Part shown: positions 22,301 to 30,472 of the stretch, piece after piece | Numbering within the stretch: the stretch's first letter is position 1 | How the letters are laid out: each line of letters begins with the position of its first letter | DNA from: Bolinopsis microptera | Lineage: Eukaryota > Ctenophora > Tentaculata > Lobata > Bolinopsidae | NCBI RefSeq assembly: GCF_026151205.1 | Contig: NC_087081.1 | Span: 17,964,859-18,028,858, forward strand | Direction of reading: 5' to 3' | Length of the DNA stretch: 64,000 nt | Position numbers and translations under genes: made by a program | The notes under the pieces: generated by a model | Told to the model about the DNA's origin: nothing | The model's database searches: none | What the model saw: only the letters and a program-made list of their open reading frames with translations

Positions 22301-25300
22301 CTTCCTCCTCCCTACTCTCTTCCTTATCCTCCCCCACCTCTTTTATTCTTCCTCCTCCCTACTCTCTTCCTTGTCCTCCACCACCTCTTTTATTCTTCCT
22401 CCTCCCTACTCTCTTCCTTGTCCTCCACCACCTCTTTTATTCTTCCTCCTCCCTACTCTCTTCCTTATCCTCCCCCACCTCTTTTATTCTTCTTCCTCCC
22501 TACTCTCTTCCTTATCGTCCCCCACCTCTTTTATTCTTCCTCCTCCCTACTCTCTTCCTTATCCTCCCCCACCTCTTTTATTCTTCCTCCTCCCTACTCT
22601 CTTCCTTATTCTCCCCCACCTCTTTTATTCTTCCTCCTCCCTACTCTCTTCCTTATCCTCCCCCACTTCTTTTATTCTTCCTCCTCCCTACTCTCTTCCT
22701 TGTCCTCCACCACCTCTTTTATTCTTCCTCCTCCCTACTCTCTTCCTTGTCCTCCACCACCTCTTTTATTCTTCCTCCTCCCTACTCTCTTCCTTATCCT
22801 CCCCCACCTCTTTTATTCTTCTTCCTCCCTACTCTCTTCCTTATCGTCCCCCACCTCTTTTATTCTTCCTCCTCCCTACTCTCTTCCTTATCCTCCCCCA
22901 CCTCTTTTATTCTTCCTCCTCCCTACTCTCTTCCTTATTCTCCCCCACCTCTTTTATTCTTCCTCCTCCCTACTCTCTTCCTTATCCTCCCCCACTTCTT
23001 TTATTCTTCCTCCTCCCTACTCTTTTCCTTATCCTCCCCCACGTCTTTTATTCTTCCTCCTCCCTACTCTCTTCCTTATCCTCCTTCACCTCTTTTATTC
23101 TTCCTCCTCCCTACTCTCTTCCTTATCCTCCCCCACCTGTTTTATTCTTCCTCCTCCCTACTCTCTTCCTTATCCTCCCCCACCTTTTTTATTCTTCCTC
23201 CTCCCTACTCTCTTCCTTGTCCTTTACCACCTCTTTTATTCTTCCTCCTCCCTACTCTCTACCTTGTCCTCCCCCACCTCTTTTATTCTTCCTCCTCCCT
23301 AATCGCTTCCTTATCCTCCCCCACCTCTTTTATTCTTCCTCCTCCCTACTCTCTTCCTTATCCTCCCCCACCTCTTTTATTCTTCCTCCTCCCTACTCTC
23401 TTACTTATCCTCCCCCACCTCTTTTATTCTTCCTCCTCCCTACTTTCTTCCTTATCCTCCCCCACCTCTTTTATTCTTCCTCCTCCCTACTCTCTTCCTT
23501 ATCCTCCCCCACCTCTTTTATTATTCCTCCTCCCTACTCTCTTCCTTATCCTCCCCCACCTCTTTTATTCTTCCTCCTCCCTACTCTCTTCCTTGTCCTC
23601 CCCCACCTCTTTTATTCTTCCTCCTCCCTACTCTCTTCATTATCCTCCCCCACCTCTTTTATTCTTCCTCCTCCCTACTCTCTTCCTTATCCTCCCCCAC
23701 CTCTTTTATTCTTCCTCCTCCCTACTCTCTTCCTTATCCTCCCCCACCTCTTTTATTCTTCCTCCTCCGTACTCTCTTCCTTATTCTCCCCCACCTCTTT
23801 TATTCTTCCTCCTCCCTACTCTCTTCCTTATCCTCCCCCACCTCTTTTATTCTTCCTCCTCCCTACTCTCTTCCTTATCCTCCCCCACCTCTTTTATTCT
23901 TCCTCCTCCCTACTCTCTTCCTTGTCCTCCCCCACCTCTTTTATTCTTCCTCCTCCCTACTCTCTTCCTTATCCTCCCCCACCTTTTTTATTTTTCCTCC
24001 TCCCTACTCTCTTCCTTGTCCTTTACCACCTCTTTTATTCTTCCTCCTCACTACTCTCTTCCTTGTCCTCCCCCACCTCTTTTATTCTTCCTCCTCCCTA
24101 ATCGCTTCCTTATCCTCTCCCACCTCTTTTATTCTTCCTACTCTCTTCCTTATCCTCCCCCACGTCTTTTATTCTTCCTCCTCCCTACTCTCTTACTTAT
24201 CCTCCCCCACCTCTTTTATTCTTCCTCCTCCCTACTCTCTTCCTTATCCTCCCCTACCTCTTTTATTCTTCATCCTCCCTACTCTCTTCCTTATCCTCCC
24301 CCACCTCTTTTATTCTTCATCCTCCCTACTCTCTTCCTTATCCTCCCCCACCTCTTTTATTCTTCCTCCTCCCTACTCTCTTCCTTATCCTCCCCCGCCT
24401 TTTTTATTCTTCCTCCTCCCTACTCTCTTCCTTATCCTCCCCCACCTCTTTTATTCTTCATCCTCACTACTCTCTTCCTTGTCCTCCCCCACCTCTTTTA
24501 TTCTTCCTCCTCCCTAATCGCTTCCTTATCCTCCCCCACCTCTTTTATTCTTCCTACTCTCTTCCTTATCCTCCCCCACCTCTTTTATTCTTCCTCCTCC
24601 CTACTCTCTTACTTATCATCCCCCACCTCTTTTATTCTTCCTCCTCCCTACTCTCTTCCTTATCCTCCCCCACCTCTTTTATTCTTCCTCCTCCCTACTC
24701 GCTTCCTTATCCTCCCCCAGCTCTTTTATTCTTCATCCTCCCTACTCTCTTCCTTATCCTCCCCCAGCTCTTTTATTCTTCCTCCTCCCTACTCTCTTCC
24801 TTGTCCTCCACCACCTCTTTTATTCTTTCTCCTCCCTACTCTATTCCTTATCCTCCCCCACCTCTTTTATTCTTCCTCCTCCCTACTCTCTTCCTTATCC
24901 TCCCCCACCTCTTTTATTCTTCCTCTTACCTACTCTCTTCCTTATCCTCCCCCACCTCTTTTATTCTTCCTCCTCCCTACTCTCTTCCTTATCCTCCCCC
25001 ACCTCTTTTATTCTTCCTCCTCCCTACTCTCTTCCTTGTCCTCCCCCACCTCTTTTATTCTTCCTCCTCCCTACTCTCTTCCTTGTCCTCCACCACCTCT
25101 TTTATTCTTCCTCCTCCCTACTCTCTTCCCTATCCTCCCCCACCTCTTTTATTCTTCCTCCTCCCTACTCTCTTCCTTATCCTCCCCCACCTCTTTTATT
25201 CTTCCTCCTCCCTACTCTCTTCCTTGTCCTCCACCACCTCTTTTATTCTTCCTCCTCACAACCCTCTTCCTTATCCTCCTTCACCTCTTTTATTCTTTGT

Positions 25301-25654
25301 CCTCCCTAACTAAGGCCTAAGTCTCTTAGTCTTAGGCCTTAAGTATTTTCATAGCACTAATATAAAAATTCATTTTGGTTCATGGCTTGAGGTCTTTGTT
25401 CATGGCTGAATCCGAAATAATTTACACTGGGGGTCGCGATATGGGTGTGGTCAAAAAGGGCGTGATTCCGAGAAATTGTGTTACTTAGGACCATATAAGT
25501 CGGATTACATTGAGAAACTTAGCAGACGTCCCAAATCCCAATGTGAGCGGGACTTTTGCCAGGTTCAGGATTACAGCGGTCGCTTAACCCTTATAATTTT
25601 ATTGACGAGGCATCCGCTGAAATTTCCAAAACCGTCCTGACCCCACCTCCCCCC

Positions 25655-25688
<34 letters not shown>

Positions 25689-26148
25689 GTTTGATTTCGT
25701 TTATCTTTTCAGATTCGCTGTGAAACTCTCTATTGATGAAACCGTATTTGGCGATAACGAGACTTTAGAGGAATATTTTGACAGTATGTTGGCACTGGAG
25801 AGAGACTGGTATATCGGGCTGGAAACTGATCCAGCATGGCAGAAAAGTTTAGAAGAAAGCAAACAATTTGTCTTTACCTTGGGGTTCAACAAGGAAGGGG
25901 TATATGCCAGTCGGACTCTCAGTCTTACTAAACTGCCAATGTTGACGGGGCAGCTGAATTCGGAAAATGTAAGATCTATCTGGAGTGCTCTCTCGTTAGA
26001 ACTGCTGTACTTGACCAATGATGACGAGGAAAGGTACAGTATTCAGGCCCACCCCAATATCCTAAGAAACATTGTCACTCAATCTGCTGACCTACCACTC
26101 GGATACCCTGTTTACTCTTCCGGACTGCAGCACGTATCAACTCTGTAA
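10060..26148 (+). CDS. Gene 1: nine-exon protein-coding gene of unrecognised family (5' incomplete)
   Basis: Nine exons join with consistent phases: 10060-10307, 10820-10924, 11054-11149, 11772-11999, 12943-13044, 15943-16323, 17018-17083, 19094-19214 and 25713-26148. Introns 1-7 are all phase 1, and the last is phase 2. The joined frame is open for about 593 codons and ends at TAA 26146-26148. The product looks soluble: I see no signal peptide or membrane segment. It has a conserved-looking N-terminal third, a Ser/Thr- and acid-rich low-complexity middle (exons 4-6) and a conserved-looking helical C-terminus. I do not recognise the family; a RUN-like or trafficking-related helical fold is only a weak guess. 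Two AATAAA signals at about 27186-27198 may serve its 3' UTR. Introns are loaded with minisatellites. Confidence 0.8.
10472..10819 (+). repeat. 29-bp intronic minisatellite abutting a splice acceptor
   Basis: Twelve copies of a 29-bp unit containing CTGTTAACATATTGAG and ending GACTAG. The last copy ends exactly at the AG that I infer to be the acceptor of the next exon. Each unit therefore carries a branch-site-like TTAAC and a copy of that AG. Confidence 0.93.
10820..10924 (+). CDS. Gene 1 exon b
   Basis: The acceptor is the TAG at 10817-10819, the end of the last 29-bp repeat. The donor is GTAAGT. Thirty-five codons are in phase with both neighbours. The acceptor choice is fixed by phase and the open frame. 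Confidence 0.75.
11054..11149 (+). CDS. Gene 1 exon c
   Basis: Acceptor CTCACAG, donor GTAATT. The peptide includes NDFFMHMLQPLSK. Its last bases and donor (GAGTTCTAGGTAATTAAT) are repeated several times in the following intron. Confidence 0.8.
11141..11295 (+). repeat. Tandem duplication of the exon c donor region
   Basis: GAGTTCTAGGTAATTAAT at the exon c boundary recurs at about 11166, 11203 and 11262, with a variant (AAGTAATT) at 11228. AGCGACACCTCATTAACTGG spacers lie between some copies. Each full copy recreates exon-end plus GT donor sequence. Confidence 0.9.
11772..11999 (+). CDS. Gene 1 exon d
   Basis: Acceptor TTTTTTCAG, donor GTAAAA. The first half is conserved-looking with four cysteines (TCLERL, KCLTYFLCTQYPKCG). 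The second half is Ser/Thr/Gly-rich low complexity. Confidence 0.8.
12165..12510. repeat. 69-bp intronic minisatellite, five copies
   Basis: Five essentially identical 69-bp units containing GAGGGCCTAATTCAATGTG and GGTATAAACGGATATGGAAC. It lies in the intron between exons d and e. Confidence 0.95.
12943..13044 (+). CDS. Gene 1 exon e
   Basis: Acceptor TTATTTCAG, donor GTTTGT, which is a weak donor. Thirty-four codons, acidic and Ser-rich, in phase with both neighbours. Confidence 0.75.
13109..13593. repeat. 45-bp intronic minisatellite containing GTAAGT
   Basis: About eleven copies of a 45-bp unit reading GTCAGAGTTGATTGCTAG then TTTGTTGTGTGAGCTGTGCC then TGTAAGT; the first copy is 40 bp. 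Nearly every copy carries a consensus-like 5' splice motif GTAAGT. The reverse-strand open frame (13299-13610) is a by-product. Confidence 0.93.
13594..14460. other. Unclassified intronic sequence with short open frames
   Basis: Open frames occur at 13943-14149 (+) and 14092-14433 (-). They look partly coding (for example DTYCYIDPDKLVQMGWFNYN), but neither fits the phase of gene 1 and no family is recognised. They may be remnants of a transposable element. Confidence 0.35.
14461..14640. repeat. CCCGGT-rich repeated sequence
   Basis: Multiple TCCCGGTCCC-like blocks, with GGGACCGG in inverted orientation near 14570. This resembles the terminus of a DNA transposon but is not classifiable by eye. 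Confidence 0.4.
14700..14910 (-). pseudogene. Degenerate reverse-transcriptase fragment
   Basis: Reverse-strand translation gives YCFVDYAKAFDTV, the RT motif around the first catalytic Asp. After a frameshift it continues with REALFYKLWKLGINGRFFG, the usual continuation in non-LTR RTs. Too short and broken to place in a clade. Confidence 0.7.
15167..15320. repeat. 10-bp tandem repeat (GTGTAAAATA) and related copies
   Basis: About seven copies of a GTGTAAAATA-type unit at 15167-15240, then scattered TAGTGTAAAA copies to 15320. Intronic. Confidence 0.85.
15321..15942. other. Intron e-f, distal part
   Basis: No gene or repeat family recognised. The acceptor of exon f is chosen at CTCTATACCAG because only that AG matches the phase of exon e. 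Confidence 0.4.
15943..16323 (+). CDS. Gene 1 exon f with an internal 22-residue duplication
   Basis: The donor is GTAAGG. Highly acidic, Ser/Asn-rich low-complexity segment. A 66-bp in-frame tandem duplication encodes TTHSPVKSEDNEIKPKSIR twice, with TTHSSVK in the second copy, and the nucleotide copies are almost identical. The reverse strand is also open but lacks codon-like structure. Confidence 0.75.
16324..17017. other. Intron f-g
   Basis: Contains an imperfect inverted repeat at about 16580-16740 (TTATCACATTC / ATATTTTATCACACG, with CTTTCGCCC and GCGAAAG inside), probably a small MITE. No coding sequence. Confidence 0.4.
17018..17083 (+). CDS. Gene 1 exon g
   Basis: Acceptor GTTTCAG and donor GTATGT, both strong. 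Twenty-two codons (ETVSGLVSSAYLALQNSSS) in phase with both neighbours. Confidence 0.75.
17340..17465. mobile_element. DNA-transposon terminal fragment
   Basis: GGCACGTAGCCAGGGGGGC and the following 100 bases (CCCCTAGTCCCCTGGTCGCC, then GGGCTGTGTTTATG) match, in inverted orientation, the sequence at about 35575-35700. It is therefore a dispersed repeat, probably a transposon end. Confidence 0.6.
17466..19093. other. Intron g-h, no gene
   Basis: AT-rich sequence with weak open frames only. A short interstitial telomere-like run, AACCCTAACCCTAACCCTA, lies at about 18452-18472 with degenerate copies around it. Confidence 0.5.
19094..19214 (+). CDS. Gene 1 exon h
   Basis: Acceptor ATTACTCCAG, donor GTTGTT, end phase 2. 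Peptide rich in Lys/Trp/Glu (CKQWIEENSELKRLLITSY). It joins in frame to the exon at 25713 across a 6.5-kb intron. Frames that read on from here into the CT array are artefactual. Confidence 0.8.
19228..20850 (+). repeat. 47-bp pyrimidine array, first part
   Basis: Tandem copies of a 47-bp unit, CTTCCTCCTCCCTACTCTC followed by TTCCTTATCCTCCCCCACC and TCTTTTATT. The plus strand is nearly all C/T with isolated A, and the unit contains no AA, AG or GA. Stop codons are therefore absent in all three frames, which explains the very long apparent open frames. Confidence 0.95.
20851..21581 (-). mobile_element. 5'-truncated non-LTR retrotransposon inserted in the 47-bp array
   Basis: On the - strand the fragment ends in an (ATA)-type microsatellite tail at 20851-20864. 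It is flanked by a 7-bp duplication TCCTTTA (20844-20850 and 21582-21588), which is array sequence. Only the end of the RT ORF and a short 3' UTR remain. Confidence 0.85.
20961..21581 (-). pseudogene. RT C-terminal fragment
   Basis: About 200 residues with the post-catalytic signature KIKIYEAYVTSVMLYNCNSW and CHRRHLRQILKMTYP, followed by RWKMLGHVLR. Catalytic YADD is missing by 5' truncation. The family differs from the RT at 31480-33387. Confidence 0.82.
21589..25315 (+). repeat. 47-bp pyrimidine array, second part
   Basis: Continuation of the 47-bp array, about 80 copies here and about 114 in total. A segment of some 780 bp at 21610-22390, with distinctive variants such as CCCTAATCGCTTCC and TTCATCCTCC, recurs at about 24464-25245, so there is higher-order duplication. 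A few copies carry CCCCCAGCTC (about 21910, 24715 and 24764), the only AG-containing variants noticed. Confidence 0.95.
25316..25712 (+). other. Intron h-i end with a homopolymer C tract
   Basis: Ordinary sequence at 25316-25640, then CCTCCCCCCTCC and about 38 consecutive C residues ending near 25686. This is followed by TTATCTTTTCAG, the acceptor of the last exon. The C run may be of uncertain length in the assembly. Confidence 0.7.
25713..26148 (+). CDS. Gene 1 terminal exon i
   Basis: Strong acceptor, 145 codons and TAA at 26146-26148. The peptide is dense in conserved-looking aromatic, acidic and helical segments (RDWYIGLETDPAWQKSLEES, SIWSALSLELLYLTNDDEER) and is the most gene-like stretch of the window. 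The final 19 codons and the stop are repeated downstream inside the 8-bp array. Confidence 0.85.
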
Positions 26149-26880
26149 ATACCAGGTAACCTGGTTACCTGGTTACCTGGTTACCTGGTTACCTGGTTAC
26201 CTGGTTACCTGGTTACCTGGTTACCTGGTTACCTGGTTACCTGGTTACCTGGTTACCTGGTTACCTGGTTACCTGGTTTCCTGGTTACCTGGTTACCTGG
26301 TTACCTGGTTACCTGGTTACCTGGTTACCTGGTTACCTGGTTACCTGGTTACCTGGTTTCCTGGTTACCTGGTTACCTGGTTACCTGGTTACCTGGTTAC
26401 CTGGTTTCCTGGTTACCTGGTTACCTGGTTTCCTGGTTACCTGGTTACCTGGTTACCACTCGGATACCCTGTTTACTCTTCCGGACTGCAGCACGTATCA
26501 ACTCTGTAAATACCAGGTAACCTGGTTACCTGGTTACCTGGTTACCTGGTTACCTGGTTACCAGGTTACCTGGTTACCTGGTTACCTGGTTACCTGGTTA
26601 CCTGGTTACCTGGTTACCTGGTTACCTGGTTACCTGGTTACCTGGTTACCACTCGGATACCCTGTCTACTCCTCCGGACTGCAGCACGTATCAACTCTGT
26701 AAATACCTGGTTACCTGGTTACCTGGTTACCTGGTTACATGGTTACCTGGTTACCTGGTTACCTGGTTACCTGGTTACCTGGTTACCTGGTTACCTGGTT
26801 TCCTGGTTACCTGGTTACCTGGTTACCTGGTTACCACTCGGATACCCTGTCTACGCAGCACGTATCAACTCTCTAAATAT
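26095..26880 (+). repeat. Composite repeat: 8-bp (TGGTTACC) array with four copies of the gene 1 terminal segment
   Basis: The 8-bp unit TGGTTACC is repeated about 70 times between 26156 and 26850. The last coding segment of gene 1 (ACTCGGATACCCTGTTTACT through CTGTAAATACC) occurs at 26098, then again near 26458, 26650 and 26835 between runs of the 8-bp unit. The later copies accumulate changes and a deletion. Confidence 0.93.
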
Positions 26881-27939
26881 TGCACAACTGCGGAAGGACA
26901 CAACAACACAAATGTTTTACTTTTAGACTAAAAGTATGTACTGGGGTCTGGGGTGAGGGGTACTGTAGGCTGTAGGCTGACTCAAACCCCACGAAATGTT
27001 TTGTAAGATACACATTTGAAAACGTTGAAATGAACCAATTCTTAATTGAAGTTTTTCATTTTAACAATTTTATCTAGTAATGGACCCAACGTTGTACAAG
27101 GTAAATATAATACCTCAGGATAACACGCCTTATAGCTGTAACGTGGATTTTTGGGCAACTTGTTTCCTCCCTCATTTACCGTATCTGCAAAATAAAAATA
27201 AAATGTTTAAACCTTAAAATTGTTCTGTGTCTGATTAATCGTGAATTTCTTCATGGTAAATCTTTCAGGTCGGCAGGTTATATTCATTATTTATAAACTT
27301 ACGATATTTTACTTAATAATAAATACATGACAATATATTTATTCAGTATTTGTATATAATATTGTATTTAATAATATGTACCAATAGTTTTTCAGATTAA
27401 TTTTATTTGGTTATCACAACTTATTTACTTATTGGTCACTGCACTGGCTAACTATTCCATCAATTTCTGTTCAGCAAATTGAAATATCATCTTCGAAAAT
27501 GGGACAGTAGTTAAAAAATATGAAATTTAAAAAAATTTCTCTTTCATCCTTCCTCTGACTAGAATCAAACTTCCAGCACCTCAATTGTTTCATATGTCAT
27601 CTATAGGCATAGCTCACGGACTAATTGGTTGCTGGAAACAAATTCAGTCGAAACAGTGAAATTTCGGTCCGATAAATTTCATCTTCAAAAACTGAAAATG
27701 GGACCGAGAAATGAACAACATTTTTTATTTATATGTAAATTTAAAAAATGTATTGATACATTTGACCAAAGAGATGTTGGCAAGAGATTATTATTAATCT
27801 CAGGGAATAGTGATCGTGTAACCATGATAACCTCTCCTATTTCAATGACCATAGTGCGTGATGAAGAATCACATCCTTTTCGAGGTGCTACTATTAAGCA
27901 TTGTAATCTGTCCTGGGTGACTCCAGTTTAAACAGATGA
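26881..27939 (+). other. Downstream region of gene 1
   Basis: Two overlapping AATAAA hexamers at about 27186-27198 are candidate polyadenylation signals for gene 1. A short open frame at 27629-27931 shows no recognised motif and may be a transposon remnant. Confidence 0.45.
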
Positions 27940-28067
27940 CGTGCAACAAAACACTATGGATCTAGACAGGCAAAGGTCGATAAAAAACCGGGTGCGAGAT
28001 GCTGGCAACTTCTCCTCTCTAAACATTTGCTGCAGAAATATCACAAAGTAACAACAAGAAACGGTGT

Positions 28068-28333
28068 GTGGCTCCCTCTGCAAGGACGGATGATACCAGT
28101 ATGAAGGTGGCGGGGCAAAGCCTAAGGGACCCCCGTGGCCAGATGAGTGTTGGGAGAACACGTCATTGTAGCAGATTTATTTCTCCACAGATCACCCATG
28201 TGGACTCTGACTCTAATAAGAAACAGCCAGCGAATTATTCTAAAACAGGTCTTACATTTGGGACATGGAATGTATTATCTCTGACAAGTAGTTCAAGTCA
28301 GTTGTTCCAGCTATCAGAGAATATCTCTGAGTA
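28068..28333 (+). pseudogene. N-terminal part of retrotransposon endonuclease
   Basis: Contains the first APE motif TFGTWNVLSL, where the Asn is the conserved metal/phosphate-contacting residue. The frame runs into the pogo-like insertion at SEY. The same frame resumes at 30473, directly after the duplicated TA. Confidence 0.8.
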
Positions 28334-28917
28334 TACCTTAGTTCCCAAAAATTTGTGTGCCATTATATTGAGCACAATTTATTTGAGCCCGAAAAATTTG
28401 GGCAGAAAATTTGAACTCATTTGGGCGACCGAAAATTTGGGCACAAATTCTTCGAAAAATGAACGATTTTCCACTAAAATTTCAGTTAGATATTTGCCTT
28501 AGTTCATTATTATTCCTTATTATTCCAGTCATTTTGCTTTCAATTTTAAGCATGTAGGTGGTAGTCTGAGTTGTTTCACATTATGAAATTTACGATCTGC
28601 CCAGTGCCCAGTAACTACTAAAAAATACAGTGATGATGGCACAGTACAAAATGATAGATATACAATAGTGATATTTAGTCTCTCAATCAGATAGTTTAGT
28701 CTACTTACACTCAGCATATCTTATCATACCCCTTTCACATACAATTATTATTATGACGCCTCACCAAATGGTCGAAAGGTTTGGAAGAAAATTAGAAGGT
28801 TTACATCATGATCTATCAAACTAAGCGGCACATACGCTTAGCTTTGGGGGAAACAAAGGTGTACATAATTGTGTGTAGCGAACTACTGTAAACCCGGACC
28901 AAAGGTCTTGAAGTCTA

Positions 28918-29476
28918 ATTCCAGTTATTTCTATTCATTTAAAATATAAGCCTTTTTACTTGGTCAAGCCATGAATGACAGATTAGAAAACTAAAATTTC
29001 AAATATTATTTCACTTGGATTATATGAAGAAAAAGCCATCTTTCTATAGATTTCAGGGCCACAGGCCAAATGCCAAAAGTTTGGTTAGCAAAAAATTTAG
29101 CAGACGGAAAAGATTTATGCAATTAATTTGGTCTGCAAAAAATTTGGGCGAGAGGCCCGCTCAAATTTTTTGTCGCCCAAATTTTTGGGAATTAAGGTAC
29201 CTTAATTCCCAAAAATTTGGGCGACAAAAAATTTGAGCGGGCCTCTCGCCCAAATTTTTTGCAGACCAAATTAATTGCATAAATCTTTTCCGTCTGCTAA
29301 ATTTTTTGCTAACCAAACTTTTGGCATTTGGCCTGTGGCCCTGAAATCTATAGAAAGATGGCTTTTTCTTCATATCCAAGTGAAATAATATTTTAAATTT
29401 TAGTTTTCTAATCTGTCATTCATGGCTTGACCAAGTAAAAAGGCTTACATTTTAAATGAATAGAAATAACTGGAAT
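28918..29476. repeat. Near-perfect zero-spacer palindrome, 280-bp arms
   Basis: The centre lies between 29198 and 29199, in GGGAATTAAGGTACCTTAAT. The arms are almost identical, differing by a few substitutions and small indels. Reading outward from the central TA, each arm starts CCTTAATTCCCAAAAATTTG, a relative of the host element's terminal sequence. Hence two transposon ends abut at one TA. Confidence 0.92.
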
Positions 29477-29528
29477 AGCTAACAGCTACTAATAAAACAA
29501 ATGGCTAGAGGTACGGATAGCTAGAGAT

Positions 29529-30032
29529 TTAAACAAGATCTGCAAATAGATTATCATCCACCGTAAAGTCTGATCTGCAAGCATCAGTTATACCCGAATT
29601 CTCAAAGCCTTTCCTTATGTCATCTGGCCTCCCTTTTAAATATACAAAAAGTTCGTTGATCCAACGAGCGTGTACTTCACGGATCACTGTCAAGCGGGTA
29701 TCGATTTTCACATTGTCTGATGAAACTCCTCCATTGAGCTGACACACTATGTTTTTCGCGTACCAATCTTCGTACTTATTGCGCATGAATTTCTTAGCTA
29801 GTCCATTGATAGATATGTCCAGGGGCTGTAGTCGTAGATGATGGGTCATATTAGCTGGAACTTTCTGTAGGATGCAGTTGTTGGCTGTCATCAGATCTTT
29901 TAGTGTCTGTGTGTGTTGGGCCCGAAACACATCTGATATCATTAGTGCTTTCTGCTCAGGGTTGTTGATGGAGGCTCGAACTGATTCTATGTGGGGAAGA
30001 AGGATTTTCTCAAAGAACTGGACACTGGTCAA
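29529..30032 (-). pseudogene. C-terminal part of a pogo-like DDE transposase
   Basis: About 167 residues with DDE_1-type landmarks: MISDVFRAQHT, carrying the second catalytic Asp, and VPANMTHHLRLQPLD, matching the pogo/Tigger pattern in which LQPLD carries the third acidic residue. The DNA-binding N-terminus and first catalytic Asp are missing. The frame begins at the inner edge of the right inverted repeat, so the loss is by internal deletion. Confidence 0.8.
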
Positions 30033-30472
30033 ACCTTTCGACCATCTGGTGAGGCGTCATAATGATAATTGTATGTGAAAGGGGTATGATAAGATATGCT
30101 GAGTGTAAGTAGACTAAACTATCTGATTGAGAGACTAAATATCACTATTGTATATCTATCATTTTTCACTGTGCCATCATCACTGTATTTTTTAGTAGTT
30201 ACTGGGCAGATCGTAAATTTCATAATGTGAAACAACTCAGACTACCACCTACATGCTTAAAATTGAAAGCAAAATGACTGGAATAATAAGGAATAATAAC
30301 GAACTAAGGCAAATATCTAACTGAAATTTTAGTGGAAAATCATTCATTTTTCGAAGAATTTGTGCCCAAATTTTCGGTCGCCCAAATGAGTTCAAATTTT
30401 CTGCCCAAATTTTTCGGGCTCAAATAAATTGTGCTCAATATAATGGCACACAAATTTTTGGGAACTAAGGTA

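Larger units (their letters stand above)
28336..30470. mobile_element. pogo/Tc1-mariner-like DNA transposon, internally rearranged
   Basis: Inverted repeats of about 440 bp (28336-28782 and 30031-30470) start CCTTAGTTCCCAAAAATTTG. TA is duplicated at 28334-28335 and 30471-30472. The interior holds only the C-terminal part of a DDE transposase (- strand) plus a palindrome of related transposon ends at 28918-29476. Non-autonomous as it stands. Confidence 0.88.

Noticed and set aside
19228-25320. Very long open frames (up to about 1,300 codons) encoding Leu/Pro/Ser/Phe-rich repeats
   Set aside because: The 47-bp unit contains no AA, AG or GA and therefore no stop codon in any forward frame. The frames follow from composition, all three frames are open, and the array lies in an intron between exons that join in phase.
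25648-25686. Biological meaning of the 38-base C run
   Set aside because: Possibly real, but homopolymer length is the least reliable part of an assembly. It is noted only as part of the intron.
29015-29379. Two identical 72-73 residue peptides on opposite strands
   Set aside because: They are the same sequence read from the two arms of the palindrome; the termini are transposon ends, not coding sequence.
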